A stretch of 51,839 bases of DNA from Defluviicoccus sp. (GTDB lineage: Bacteria; Pseudomonadota; Alphaproteobacteria; Rhodospirillales; Defluviicoccaceae): positions 1-51,839 of the forward strand of contig JARSSM010000002.1 of NCBI GenBank assembly GCA_029624735.1. Reading direction: 5' to 3'. The translations under genes and the position numbers were made by a program. The notes under the pieces were generated by a model. It searched no databases, had not been told where the DNA came from, and was given only the letters and a program-made list of their open reading frames with translations. This document shows, piece by piece, positions 21,289 through 30,739 of the stretch; position 1 is the stretch's first letter, and the number at the start of each line of letters is the position of its first letter.

Positions 21289-21380
21289 GAGGACCAGTCC
21301 AGGATGCGGCATCGCGCGACCGCCGCCAAGGAGGAAATTGCCGGGCAGGAAGCGGGGATGGAAGCAGAACGGAGATCCGC

Positions 21381-23909
21381 TTACGCCACCGGCTCGCCGC
21401 CGGCAAGCAGCAGGGCGCCGATGTGGCGCAAGAGCGCGCTGCGTGTGTACGGCTTGGCGACGATCGGCGGCGGCTGCGAAACCGCGTCCAGCAGGGACGC
21501 CGGCACCGACGCGTAGCCAGTGGTGTAAAGGACCTTCACGCCGGCTCGCAGTGCCTGCACCTGCGCAGCAATCTCGTGGCCACTCATGCCGCCCGCGAGG
21601 TCAAGGTCGGTGAAGACAAGATCGAGACGCTCTGCCGCGGCCGCCTGCGCAAGCGCCGACTCACAATCGCCCGCCTCCAGGACGACGAACCCGGCACGGG
21701 CGAGCATGGCGCATGCGACCTTGCGCAGGCGCTCATGGTCTTCGATGACCAGCACAACCTGTCCGGCGAACGTTGGCGCCCCTCCCCGTCCCCCTTTCTC
21801 GCGCACCGCAGGCACCGGCGCCGGTGCCGCCGGGAAGTACAGCTTGACCGTCGTCCCGCGGCCAAGCTCGCTGTAGACGCTGACGTGGCCGCCCGACTGC
21901 TTAAGAAAGCCATAGACCATACTGAGCCCCAGGCCGCTGCCACGGCCGGGCGGCTTGGTGGTGAAAAACGGCTCCAGGATGCGGCTCTTGGTTTCAGGCG
22001 ACATGCCAATCCCGTTGTCGGTAACGGCAAGCAAAACGTAGGGACCGGGCAGGACATCCGGGTAACGGGCGGTATAGCCCTCATCCAGCGTCAGATTCTC
22101 GGTCGTGATCGTCAACACGCCGCCATCCGGCATGGCATCGCGGGCATTGATGGCAAGGTTGACCAGCGCACGCTCTAGCTCGCTGCGGTCAACGACGACG
22201 GCATGAACGCTTTCGGCCAGCGCCTCGCGGATCTCGATCGCGCTCCCCAGAGTGCGACGGAACAGATCGCTGATCCCGCGGACGACGGCGTTCAGGTCGG
22301 AGGCCGTGGGGGTCAGCGGTTGCCGGCGGGCAAACGCGAGCAGACGGTGCGTCAGCTCCGCCCCGCGCTGGGCCGACCATAAGGCATCCTCGGCAAAAAT
22401 CCGGAGCGTCTCGTCGCTGGCGACCGACTCCTGGATCAGCTGCAGGTTGCCGATGATGATCGTCAGGAGATTGTTGAAGTCGTGCGCGATGCCGCCCGTA
22501 AGCTGGCCGACCGCCTCCATCTTCTGCGCTTGGCGAAGCTGCGCTTCGGTGGCCTTCAGCTTGGTCACATCCTCCTTGACGGCGACGTAGTTGGTAATCC
22601 GACCGTTCTCATCTTTCACGGGCGCGATCGACGCCACCTCGCAGTAGAGCTCGCCACTCCGCTTCCTATTGATGAACTCGCCGCGCCAGACTTGGCCCGC
22701 GGTGAGCTGCTGCCAGAGCGCTTCGTACTCTTCCTTGGTCTTGTTGCCGGATTGAAGGATGCGCGGATTCTGGCCGGCGGCTTCCGCCTGCGAATAGCCA
22801 GTGATTTCGCTGAACTTTGGATTGACGTAGAGGATCCGCGCCGCCGGATCGGTGACGACCACCGAAACGGGACTCTGCTCGATGGCCCGGTAGAGGAGGC
22901 GCAGTTCGGCTTCCTTGCGCCTATCGGCGGTAACATCGCGCGCATGCAGCGCAACTTCGCTGCTCGGTTGATTGGCGCCTTTGACGGGGTAGATGCAGCA
23001 GTCGTTGGTGCGCTCGCCGATCGCCTCTTCGAACCGAACTGGCGCACCCCTCGCAAGCACGTTCTTTATGGCGCGCATCCGGCCGGCGGCCACGCGCTCA
23101 GGCAGAAGCCGATCGAGACCATGGCCGATCGCCGAGCCTTCGTGCTTGGCGTCGCTCAAGCGCTGCTCTGCGGCAGCATTAACGGCGAGGATGGTACCGT
23201 CGGCGGACAACAGCATCATCTCGTCACGGCTGGCGTCGAGCAGCGCACGGACCCGCAACTCGCTCTCCTTCAGGCCGCGCATCACCGGCGCGATCAGGCG
23301 ATAGACCAACGCCACCGCGCCTGCGACCACGACCAGGGTGATGAGGCTGGAGAGCGCCGTGGCGCGGAGGTAGCGAGCACGGATCTCCCACAGATCAACC
23401 TTGGCAACGAGGCCGAGGAAAAGGATGGCAACCGGCTCGTAGGCCGCGATGACAGCATGGCCCGCGTAATCGGTGCCGACCATGCTGCCCGACTGACCAC
23501 TCAGCGCGGCGCGCATCGGCCCTGTCACCGGCCCGGACCATTCGACCGACGCCGGGAAGTCGACGCCGGTGTGGCGGTGACGGAGCAAGTAAACGATTCG
23601 CTCCCCTTCGCGCCGACCGATGACAAACTCGCCGCTCGCTCCAAGACCCGTCCTCTGGAAGCGGGCATAAGCAGCCGCGATCTGCCCGAGCGTTGCCGCA
23701 GCCGCATCCTCGCCGGTGGGCATATGCGCCTGGTCGAACTCGGCGACCGCCTCGATCAGGCGGGCCTGGCTCCGGACCAGATCAACCAGCCGCAACCGTT
23801 CCCGCTCGACCGCTGCCTGATAGAGGACAACACTCGCCGTTGCACTGACGACAACGGCAACCGCGATCAGGATCAGGATCAGGGCTGCGACGCGCTTGCG
23901 ATCCTGCAT
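21381..23909 (-). CDS. Hybrid PAS sensor histidine kinase with C-terminal receiver domain
   Basis: An 842-residue inner-membrane sensor. TM1 (about 8-30) and TM2 (about 186-206) bracket a periplasmic sensing region of about 155 residues. Two PAS domains follow (about 218-330 and 336-450; the second contains [20 protein letters not shown]). The dimerisation/phosphoacceptor helix has H476 in [17 protein letters not shown], an HWE/NtrB-like variant seen in many PAS kinases. The ATPase domain has [14 protein letters not shown] and [15 protein letters not shown] receiver domain at about 720-835 has its phospho-Asp in [10 protein letters not shown]. The gene starts 17 bases after the lone receiver gene and is almost certainly co-transcribed. 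Signal unknown. Confidence 0.92.
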   Translation of the reverse strand: MQDRKRVAALILILIAVAVVVSATASVVLYQAAVERERLRLVDLVRSQARLIEAVAEFDQAHMPTGEDAAAATLGQIAAAYARFQRTGLGASGEFVIGRREGERIVYLLRHRHTGVDFPASVEWSGPVTGPMRAALSGQSGSMVGTDYAGHAVIAAYEPVAILFLGLVAKVDLWEIRARYLRATALSSLITLVVVAGAVALVYRLIAPVMRGLKESELRVRALLDASRDEMMLLSADGTILAVNAAAEQRLSDAKHEGSAIGHGLDRLLPERVAAGRMRAIKNVLARGAPVRFEEAIGERTNDCCIYPVKGANQPSSEVALHARDVTADRRKEAELRLLYRAIEQSPVSVVVTDPAARILYVNPKFSEITGYSQAEAAGQNPRILQSGNKTKEEYEALWQQLTAGQVWRGEFINRKRSGELYCEVASIAPVKDENGRITNYVAVKEDVTKLKATEAQLRQAQKMEAVGQLTGGIAHDFNNLLTIIIGNLQLIQESVASDETLRIFAEDALWSAQRGAELTHRLLAFARRQPLTPTASDLNAVVRGISDLFRRTLGSAIEIREALAESVHAVVVDRSELERALVNLAINARDAMPDGGVLTITTENLTLDEGYTARYPDVLPGPYVLLAVTDNGIGMSPETKSRILEPFFTTKPPGRGSGLGLSMVYGFLKQSGGHVSVYSELGRGTTVKLYFPAAPAPVPAVREKGGRGGAPTFAGQVVLVIEDHERLRKVACAMLARAGFVVLEAGDCESALAQAAAAERLDLVFTDLDLAGGMSGHEIAAQVQALRAGVKVLYTTGYASVPASLLDAVSQPPPIVAKPYTRSALLRHIGALLLAGGEPVA

Positions 23910-23926
23910 CGGCCTTTTGTCCGGGT

Positions 23927-24304
23927 CTATCCGGGCGCTGCGGCAAGAACGGCGCGCAGTTTAGCGACGTCGATCGGTTTGTGCAGGGTCGTCACCGGCG
24001 ACAACCCCCGGAACTCGGCCAGGATCCGCGCATGGTTCGCGTAATCGGGATGGTAGCCAGTCATGATGATCAGCTGGGCCCTGCAGTTACGCTGCGCCAG
24101 CCAGGCAATCAGTTCGTTGCCGTCGAGTCCCGGCATAACCATGTCGAGGATAATGGTGCTTGGCTCGAAGCTTTGGTACGTGCGCATGAAGGCGAGGCCG
24201 TCAGTCACGGTCTCGACGATGAAGCCCAGCCCTTCAGCAACATGGCGCACGAAACGGCCGATGGCAGGCTCATCATCACAGATCAGAAGCCGTCGTTCCG
24301 CCAT
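23927..24304 (-). CDS. Stand-alone receiver-domain response regulator
   Basis: A 125-residue CheY-like protein consisting only of a receiver domain, without a DNA-binding output. The acidic pocket DDE (10-12), phospho-Asp D54 in ILDMVMPGLDG, T82 in IMTGY and K109 in HKPID are all present. ATG 24304 follows GAGGCGGGG; a long upstream open frame is not receiver-like. It sits immediately upstream of the hybrid kinase, so a phosphorelay or phosphate-sink role with that kinase is likely. Confidence 0.92.
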   Translation of the reverse strand: MAERRLLICDDEPAIGRFVRHVAEGLGFIVETVTDGLAFMRTYQSFEPSTIILDMVMPGLDGNELIAWLAQRNCRAQLIIMTGYHPDYANHARILAEFRGLSPVTTLHKPIDVAKLRAVLAAAPG

Positions 24305-24540
24305 CCCCGCCTCGTTAACTCGCAACGGCGCCTCGAGGCGCCCGAGGATGCCAAGCCACCAGAGGATGCTATCATCGACAGATGATTCTCGCACGCATTT
24401 CCGCGTTCCAGCCGATATGCCTTCTGGAGAGCGGCGGATTAGAGTAACCACTCCCAGCAGAGGAAGCGGCCGTGCCCACCGCGGGAAGGCGCCGGCACGC
24501 GGCCACGTGCTGGTCAACTGGATGACGGAAAGGCCCAACC

Positions 24541-25548
24541 GTGACAACGATCCTCGCAGGCGATATCGGCGGCACAAAAACAACGCTTGCGCTCTACTCT
24601 CAAGCCGCCAACGTGCCGTTCGCCGCTAAGCAAGCGCTCCGGCAGGCAACGTTCGCCAGCGCCGATTACGCTACGTTCGAGGCGATCGTCTCCGAGTTCC
24701 TGGCCGGCGCGCAAGAGCCGATCGCCGCTGCCAGCTTCGGTGTCGCTGGCCCGGTGATTGCCGGCGAAGCCAAGATCACCAACCTGCCATGGACGATCAA
24801 CGCGCAGCGCCTGAAGACGGAACTTGGCTTGGCAAGGGTCGCGCTCCTCAACGATGTGGAGGCGACCGCCTGCGGTCTGGCGCACCTCGGCGACGACGAT
24901 TTCGCGACCCTCAACGCCGGCGTTCCACAGGCCAACGGAACCATGGCGGTGGTCGCGCCTGGTACCGGCATCGGCATTGCCTTTCTCGTTTGGACCGGGC
25001 AGGGCTATCAGGCGCTGCCAACCGAGGGGGGGCACGTTTCGTTTGCGCCGCGCACGGCAGACGAATGCGCGCTGCTGAAATTTCTTGAAGCGCGTTTCGG
25101 CCACGTGAGCGTCGAGCGCGTCGCCTCCGGCACCGGCATCGCCAACATCTACGCGTATTTTGCCGCGACCGGCCGGTTCCCGATCCCGAAGACACTTGAA
25201 GCTGAGTTTGCGACCGCGGACGACCCGACTCCGACCATCGTGCGGGCTGGCCTCGGTGGCGCGACGCCGATCTGCGCCGCGGCACTCGACCTGTTCGTGC
25301 GCGTGCTCGGTGACGTCGTTGGCAACGTCGCACTGATGCTACTAGCGACGGGCGGCGTGTTCCTGGGCGGCGGCATGCCGCCCCGCCTGCTTACCCGCTT
25401 GCAACGCCCCGACTTTCTGGAAGCCGTGTGCGACAAGGGCCGGTTCAGCGGCTTCTGCCGCGACGTTCCGCTGCACGTTGTTCTCGACCCGCAGGCTGCG
25501 CTCCACGGCGCCGCCTGCAACGCCCACACGCTGACAACCTCGCCGTGA
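24541..25548 (+). CDS. glk: Glucokinase
   Basis: A 335-residue ATP-dependent glucokinase of the E. coli Glk type, forming glucose 6-phosphate. The phosphate-1 loop GDIGGTKTTLAL (7-18), catalytic D105 in LLNDVEATA, the phosphate-2 loop APGTGIG and the EGGHVSFAPR segment are present. FLGGGMPPRLL matches the adenosine-binding region. GTG 24541 has GGAAAGG about 8 bases upstream. It is divergent from the receiver/kinase operon over a 236-base gap where I see no strong promoter. A palindrome follows the gene. Confidence 0.94.
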   Translation: MTTILAGDIGGTKTTLALYSQAANVPFAAKQALRQATFASADYATFEAIVSEFLAGAQEPIAAASFGVAGPVIAGEAKITNLPWTINAQRLKTELGLARVALLNDVEATACGLAHLGDDDFATLNAGVPQANGTMAVVAPGTGIGIAFLVWTGQGYQALPTEGGHVSFAPRTADECALLKFLEARFGHVSVERVASGTGIANIYAYFAATGRFPIPKTLEAEFATADDPTPTIVRAGLGGATPICAAALDLFVRVLGDVVGNVALMLLATGGVFLGGGMPPRLLTRLQRPDFLEAVCDKGRFSGFCRDVPLHVVLDPQAALHGAACNAHTLTTSP

Positions 25549-25583
25549 CGAACTTCCGAGAGATCACCCGCGGCTAGTGCACT

Positions 25584-25615
25584 GGCACAAACAGGGCGTC
25601 CATCCTGTTTGTGCC
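25584..25615. terminator. Terminator-like hairpin between convergent glk and TRAP genes
   Basis: A perfect 12-bp inverted repeat, GGCACAAACAGG (25584-25595) and CCTGTTTGTGCC (25604-25615), has an 8-base loop. It lies 36 bases beyond the glk stop and 76 bases beyond the dctM stop. There is no T-run on either side, so classical intrinsic termination is uncertain; a bidirectional transcript end or mRNA-stabilising hairpin fits the position. Confidence 0.55.
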
Positions 25616-25690
25616 GCAAGCGCAAGCGATTCAAACAGTTGGGCAGCGACAACCTTGCTCGGGCGTGAATCGCCCGATTGGGTCGCTGTA

Positions 25691-27145
25691 CTAGCGGAAC
25701 TGCGGCAATGGCAGTGGCTCGTCATCGTCATGCGGTATCTCGATGCGGATCGTCGCCGGATCGATCGTGCTTTTCTTGCCCAAGCCACCCAGCACCAGCT
25801 GCGGCAACAGAATCAAGATCCCCACCATGATAAGCTGAATGCAGACGTACGGAATGGCGCCCCAGTAAATCTGCCCGGTGGTGATGCCGTCCGTAGGTTT
25901 ACCGGTGACGCGGTCAATGTAGCGCTCTTTCGGCGCAACGCTGCGCAAGAAGAACAGCGCAAATCCGAACGGCGGGTGCATGAACGAGGTCTGCATGTTG
26001 ACGCCCAGCAGAACGCCAAACCAGATCAGATCGATGCCGAGCTTCTCAGCAACGGGCGCAAGAAGTGGGACGACGATAAAGGCGAGCTCAAAGAAATCGA
26101 GAAAGAAAGCGAGCACAAACACCAGAATGTTGACGACGACGAGGAAGCCGACCTGACCGCCGGGAAGCCCGGTGAGCAGGTGCTCAACCCACAGATCGCC
26201 GTTTACGGCTCGAAAGACGAGGCCGAAAATCGTGGCGCCAATCAGGATGAAGAGGACGAAGGCCGACAGCTTCGCCGTCTTGTCCACCGCTTGGCGGACC
26301 ATCTCGAGTGTCAATCGTCGGTTGAGAATCGCCAACGCCAGCGCACCAACCGCTCCCATGGCGCCGCCTTCGGTCGGCGTTGCGACACCGATAAAGATCG
26401 TCCCCAGAACCAGAAAGATCAAAACCAAAGGTGGCACGAGCGAAAACAGAACCCGGCGCAAGAGCTTGAAACCGCGCAGCACGCGCGCCTCACGCGGCAG
26501 CGCCGGCACGTACTTCGGCCGCAAGGTCGCAACGAGCGCGATGAACACCGCGTAGAGCAGAGCCAGCGTCAGCCCGGGGATGAACGCGCCCGCGTACATA
26601 TCCCCGACCGACCTGCCGAGCTGGTCGGCCATGATGATCAGCACCAAGCTCGGCGGAATGATCTGCGCCAGCGTGCCCGACGCGGCGATGACACCCGTCG
26701 CAACCCTGCGGTCATATCCGTAGCGCAGCATGATCGGCAGCGAAATCAGTCCCATCGAGATGACGGACGCGGCAACGACACCAGTGGTCGCAGCCAAGAG
26801 CGCGCCGACGAAAATGACGGCAAAGGCTAAGCCGCCGCGCACGGGCCCGAACAACTGGCCGATCGTATCCAATAGATCTTCGGCCATGCCGCTGCGCTCG
26901 AGAATCAATCCCATGAACGTGAAGAACGGAATGGCAAGCAGCGTGTCATTGCGCATGATGCCAAAGACACGCTCCGGCAACGCTTGCATCAGTTCCGGCT
27001 TCAACAGTCCTAGCTCGATGCCCAAGAGAGCAAAGGCGAGGCCGTTGAACGCGAGCGAAAAGGCGACCGGATAGCCGAGCAGGAGGAAGACAACCAGCGC
27101 CCCAAACATAACGGGCGCCATGTTGGCGATGAGGAGTTCGGTCAT
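25691..27145 (-). CDS. dctM: TRAP transporter large permease (DctM type)
   Basis: A 484-residue, roughly 12-TM permease of the tripartite ATP-independent periplasmic (TRAP) type, which moves organic acids with sodium. Family marks are IPFFTFMGLILERSGMAEDL, GALLAATTGVVAASVISMG, SGTLAQIIPPSLVLIIMADQ and the late GVNMQTSFMHPPFGFALFFL. The start ATG overlaps the stop of the small-permease gene as ATGA. No gene for a periplasmic DctP-type binding protein is adjacent, so the solute cannot be suggested. Confidence 0.93.
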   Translation of the reverse strand: MTELLIANMAPVMFGALVVFLLLGYPVAFSLAFNGLAFALLGIELGLLKPELMQALPERVFGIMRNDTLLAIPFFTFMGLILERSGMAEDLLDTIGQLFGPVRGGLAFAVIFVGALLAATTGVVAASVISMGLISLPIMLRYGYDRRVATGVIAASGTLAQIIPPSLVLIIMADQLGRSVGDMYAGAFIPGLTLALLYAVFIALVATLRPKYVPALPREARVLRGFKLLRRVLFSLVPPLVLIFLVLGTIFIGVATPTEGGAMGAVGALALAILNRRLTLEMVRQAVDKTAKLSAFVLFILIGATIFGLVFRAVNGDLWVEHLLTGLPGGQVGFLVVVNILVFVLAFFLDFFELAFIVVPLLAPVAEKLGIDLIWFGVLLGVNMQTSFMHPPFGFALFFLRSVAPKERYIDRVTGKPTDGITTGQIYWGAIPYVCIQLIMVGILILLPQLVLGGLGKKSTIDPATIRIEIPHDDDEPLPLPQFR

Positions 27146-27732
27146 CGCTTAACCCCCTTCTCGACCGACTCGACCAGTTCCTTGATCTCCTCGGTCTGAG
27201 CATCGTGCGTCGAGATGGGAAACGGCGCAGCCCCGGCGAGAAAGGCGCAGCGCTTAACAATCTCCGACACGCCTTGTAGAGTGAGGAGGCAAAAGCCGAC
27301 CGGAATCAGGAGTTTGACCGGCCAACGGATCAGCCCTCCGGCATCCGTCGAGAGTTCGTGCCGCATGAACGAGTCCATGAACATTGGCCAGGACAGCATC
27401 ATGAGCAGGATCGACATCGGCAGCAGAAAGAACAGCCCGCCAAGAATATCAAGCAGCGCGGCCCCTCGGTGGGAGAGCCCGCCGGTCAGGACGTCGATGC
27501 GAACGTGCTCGTTCAAGAGCAGGGTATAGGGCGAGCACAGAAGGAAGACGGCGGCAAACAGGTACCACTGCGTCTCCAGCCACGCATTCGAGCTGGTGCT
27601 GAACAGATAGCGAACAGAGGCGTTGCCGGCGCTAACGATGACGGCGACCAACACCAACCATCGAGCGGCGAAGCCGACCCGCCGGCTGACAACATCGATC
27701 AGCCGCGAGACGCGCAGCAGAACTTCCCACAC
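27142..27732 (-). CDS. dctQ: TRAP transporter small permease (DctQ type)
   Basis: A 196-residue membrane protein with about four TM helices, the small subunit that pairs with DctM. Typical residues are WLETQWYLFAAVFLL and NEHVRIDVL, the latter being the conserved loop motif. GTG 27732 is preferred because GGAGGAAAGG lies just upstream; an earlier GTG at 27774 would add 14 residues, placing this strong ribosome site inside the gene. The C-terminus carries an extra charged tail (EIKELVESVEKGVKR). Four-base overlap with dctM. Confidence 0.9.
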   Translation of the reverse strand: MWEVLLRVSRLIDVVSRRVGFAARWLVLVAVIVSAGNASVRYLFSTSSNAWLETQWYLFAAVFLLCSPYTLLLNEHVRIDVLTGGLSHRGAALLDILGGLFFLLPMSILLMMLSWPMFMDSFMRHELSTDAGGLIRWPVKLLIPVGFCLLTLQGVSEIVKRCAFLAGAAPFPISTHDAQTEEIKELVESVEKGVKR

Positions 27733-27923
27733 GAACCTTTCCTCCGACTGCTTTTCTGCCGTGTTCTTTCGCACGTTGACGCTGGAACATCGACGATGCC
27801 CCGAAAACAGTCAACGCCGGAATGGGGCCAGTTCGCCTTTTCTTCTGCGTTTCCATCGATTGTTGAGGATCATCCTCGGCTGCGCGACCCTTACGATACC
27901 GCGCTTTCCAAGATGCCGTCTCT

Positions 27924-28601
27924 TTAGCGTTGTTCTCCAGGCGGCGCCGCGAGCGAGCCGATGAACTCGGACCCAAGAAGGGCGAACGTGTCGGTCTCCG
28001 GCGTGAACACGTACATGTTGCCGTCGTCAAGGTCGAAGTACCAGCCGTGGATGGCAAGCCGGCCGTCTTCGACCCGCTCAGCGATCCATGGGAACGACAA
28101 CAGATTGGCGAGCGAGGTCTTGATCGCTTCGCGCTCCAGCGTGCGCAACTGCTCCTCGATGGACTTGTGGCGGGCAATGACGAGAGTGCGCCTGCGCGCC
28201 TCATCGGCAATCTGCATCCAGTTGGCGATGAAACTGTGCACGCGGCTGACGCCGGGATCGCCGGTGAGCAGCGCCTTGATGCCGCCGCAGTTGACATGGC
28301 CGAGAACGATGATGTGCTCGACATTGAGCGCCGTGACAGCAAACTGCAGCGCTGCGCTGGTCCCGTGCTTGGCGTCATCCATTGCGCACGGTGGCACAAG
28401 GTTGGCGACATTGCGGACCATGAAGAGATCGCCGGGGTCTGCATTGGTCAGGATGGCAGGATCGACACGGGAATCCGAACAGCCAATGATCATCACCTTC
28501 GGGCTCTGCTTGTTCGCAAGAGCAGCGAAAAACTGCCGGTTGGGCAAAAAACTGCCCGAACGGAACGCGAGGAACCCGGCCGCCAGCTTGTCAATCGCCA
28601 T
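27924..28601 (-). CDS. Beta-class carbonic anhydrase
   Basis: A 225-residue zinc enzyme interconverting CO2 and bicarbonate. The zinc and catalytic residues are C41, D43 and R45 (GCSDSRVDP) and H102 and C105 (GHVNCGG). The C-terminal IHGWYFDLDDGNMYVF segment is the usual end of the plant-like beta-CA clade. ATG 28601 has AAGGA about 10 bases upstream, and family similarity begins there; an in-frame upstream extension to 28940 is not CA-like. It is divergent from the ABC exporter operon and lies upstream of, but well separated from, the TRAP genes. Confidence 0.95.
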   Translation of the reverse strand: MAIDKLAAGFLAFRSGSFLPNRQFFAALANKQSPKVMIIGCSDSRVDPAILTNADPGDLFMVRNVANLVPPCAMDDAKHGTSAALQFAVTALNVEHIIVLGHVNCGGIKALLTGDPGVSRVHSFIANWMQIADEARRRTLVIARHKSIEEQLRTLEREAIKTSLANLLSFPWIAERVEDGRLAIHGWYFDLDDGNMYVFTPETDTFALLGSEFIGSLAAPPGEQR

Positions 28602-28844
28602 CTCGTTTGATCCTTCATCCCGAGCGCGCAGATCCCGCCTCTCGATGCGGTCATAAACGCGGCTCATGTTCCCGCTCTGGCATTCTTGTACAAGACCGCC
28701 GATCCGGCGCCAATACGACAGCCGCCGGCGCGGGAACGAACCGGGATGCGCACGGTGCTCTTGCGCGAGATCGATCCGGAGGGCAAAGAATGGGTCCGCT
28801 TCGCACATGCGCAATCGCGATTCCTCGACCCCGATGACATAATC

Positions 28845-29999
28845 GTGAACCTCATCGCGCTCAAAATGCTGTTCGGCGACCGCGGGAAGTTCGTTGGCAT
28901 GGTGTTGGGCCTCACCTTCGCCGCGCTGGTCATGACGCAACAGCCGAGCATCTTCATCGGCCTGATGACGCGCACCTATGCCGCCATCGGTGACGTGCCG
29001 ACTGCCGACGTCTGGGTGATGGACCCTGGCGTGCAGTATGTCGAAGAGAGCAAGCCGCTGCGCGACACCGACCTCGCCCGCGTGCGCGGTGTCGCAGGAG
29101 TCACCTGGGCGGTGCCACTTTATAAGGGCATCATCAACGCCAAGCTGCCCGACGGCCAGACCAAGGCGATCATCCTGACCGGCCTCGACGATGCCACCCT
29201 GATCGGCGGCCCGCCTGCACTGATCGAAGGTCGGCTGGCGGACCTGCGCCGTGCCGATGCAATTATCGTCGACCGCGAGGCAGCGGAAAACCGGCTGCGC
29301 TACGTCGGCCCCGACGGCGAGGAGCGCAGCCTCAAGGTCGGCGATGAGATCGAGATTAACGACAACCGCGCGACCGTTGTCGGCATAGGCGTCTCAACCC
29401 GCGATTTTATCCTGGTACCCAAGGCCTTCACGACCTATTCGCGGGCCATCGACTTCGCGCCGCCACAGCGCCGCCAACTCACCTACGTGTTGGCGAAAGG
29501 ACAAGATGGCGAACACCCCAGCACACTTGCGCGGCGCATCGAGGCGCAAACGGGCCTGAAGGCGCTGACGAGCCCTGAGTTCGAGCAACTGACCTTGGAC
29601 TACTGGATGACGAACACCGGCATTCCGATCAACTTCGGAGTTTCGGTCCTGCTGGGCTTCCTGGTTGGTGCCGCCGTCGCCGGCCAGAGCTTCTATAATT
29701 TCGTCCGCGAGAACCTGGTTCACTACGCCGTCCTCAAGGCCATGGGGTTGCGCAGCGGCATCCTCGTGCGCATGGTCCTCTTGCAGGCGCTGATCGTGGG
29801 CGCCATTGGCTACGGGATCGGTGTCGGCCTGACCGCCCTGTTTGGAGCGTTCATGCGTGATACGGTGCTGGCGTTCAGGATGCCACCCGCCCTGCTCGCC
29901 TTTGCCGGCGTTGGCGTTCTGGTGATCGTCCTTCTTTCTGCGCTGCTCGCCATCCGAGCCGTTCTGCGGATGGATCCGGCGGTCGTCTTCCGCGGATGA
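28845..29999 (+). CDS. DevC-like ABC transporter permease (FtsX-type)
   Basis: A 384-residue permease with one N-terminal TM, a large periplasmic domain and three C-terminal TMs, the FtsX/MacB topology. The start region NLIALKMLFGDRGKF and length match the DevC family, so GTG 28845 is chosen. The frame is open further upstream, with an ATG at 28746 and a TTG at 28686, giving 33-53 more residues that do not look family-like. Conserved blocks are GDVPTADVWVMDPGVQYVEE, FVRENLVHYAVLKAMGLRSG and the terminal RMDPAVVFRG. DevBCA systems export envelope lipids with TolC; here the order is C, A, B. The stop overlaps the next ATG (ATGA). Confidence 0.88.
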   Translation: MNLIALKMLFGDRGKFVGMVLGLTFAALVMTQQPSIFIGLMTRTYAAIGDVPTADVWVMDPGVQYVEESKPLRDTDLARVRGVAGVTWAVPLYKGIINAKLPDGQTKAIILTGLDDATLIGGPPALIEGRLADLRRADAIIVDREAAENRLRYVGPDGEERSLKVGDEIEINDNRATVVGIGVSTRDFILVPKAFTTYSRAIDFAPPQRRQLTYVLAKGQDGEHPSTLARRIEAQTGLKALTSPEFEQLTLDYWMTNTGIPINFGVSVLLGFLVGAAVAGQSFYNFVRENLVHYAVLKAMGLRSGILVRMVLLQALIVGAIGYGIGVGLTALFGAFMRDTVLAFRMPPALLAFAGVGVLVIVLLSALLAIRAVLRMDPAVVFRG

Positions 30000-30739
30000 G
30001 CACGCTCCAAACGGGACGCGCAGCCGACGCAGCGGCCCCTGCCGTTCGCTGCCGAGAGTTGACAAAGAGCTTCACCGGCGCGGGTGCCACCGTCCACGCC
30101 TTGCGCGGCATCGATCTCGATGTTCCGCGCGGCGGCATGACGATGCTGGTCGGCCCGTCGGGCTGCGGCAAGACGACGCTGATTTCGGTTATCGCCGGCA
30201 TTCTCACCCCCGATGCGGGGGAGTGCATGGTGCTCGGCACCGAGCTGTCGACGCTGCAGGGTCAGCGGCTGCTGGATTTCCGGGGCCGTTCGATCGGCTT
30301 TATCTTCCAGCAGTTTCACCTGGTGCCGACCTTGACGGCGATCGAGAATGTCACCATTCCGCTGATCATCAACGGGACGCCAAGGTCACGCGCGCGCGCC
30401 GCTGCGGCAGAAATCATTGCTGAGGTGGGCCTTGCCGATCGCAGCCGAGAGCTGCCGGGCGTCCTCTCGGGCGGCGAACAGCAGCGGGTCGCCATTGCGC
30501 GGGCACTTGTGCACAGCCCGGCGCTGGTCGTCTGCGATGAGCCAACCAGCGCGCTCGATCACGAGAGCGGCCAGATGATCATGACGCTCCTGCGCCGGTT
30601 CGTTTCGCTGCGGCAGGCAACGATTATCATCGTCACACACGATGACCGAATCTTGCCGTTCGCTGACCGCATCGCGCGCATGGACGACGGCCGGATCGTT
30701 GGTATCGATACCGAAGCAACGGCGGGAGGCCAGCGATGA
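29996..30739 (+). CDS. ABC transporter ATP-binding protein (DevA/LolD-like)
   Basis: A 247-residue ATPase that powers the adjacent permease. Walker A GPSGCGKT is at 53-60, the Q-loop lies in FIFQQFHLVPTLTAIENV, the signature LSGGEQQR is at 157-164, and Walker B VVCDEPTSALDHE has D181/E182; the switch His is in VTHD. The sequence belongs to the LolD/MacB/DevA class of mechanotransmission exporters. Both ends overlap neighbours by four bases, so the three exporter genes should be translated as a unit. Confidence 0.94.
   Translation: MSTLQTGRAADAAAPAVRCRELTKSFTGAGATVHALRGIDLDVPRGGMTMLVGPSGCGKTTLISVIAGILTPDAGECMVLGTELSTLQGQRLLDFRGRSIGFIFQQFHLVPTLTAIENVTIPLIINGTPRSRARAAAAEIIAEVGLADRSRELPGVLSGGEQQRVAIARALVHSPALVVCDEPTSALDHESGQMIMTLLRRFVSLRQATIIIVTHDDRILPFADRIARMDDGRIVGIDTEATAGGQR

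Noticed and set aside
22482..24044. Long plus-strand open frame opposite the hybrid kinase
   Set aside because: Antisense to clear kinase domains and low in recognisable motifs; codon bias artefact of high GC.
27781..27835. TTGACT with a weak -10 upstream of the TRAP genes
   Set aside because: The -35 is good, but the matching -10 (GATGTT at 17-base spacing) is too poor to list as a promoter.
28686..28844. Longer start for the DevC-like permease
   Set aside because: Family members begin at NLIALKMLFGDR; no ribosome site was seen at the earlier TTG or ATG. It remains possible, as the frame is open.
28602..28940. N-terminal extension of the carbonic anhydrase frame
   Set aside because: The extension lacks family similarity, and the ATG at 28601 has a good ribosome site.
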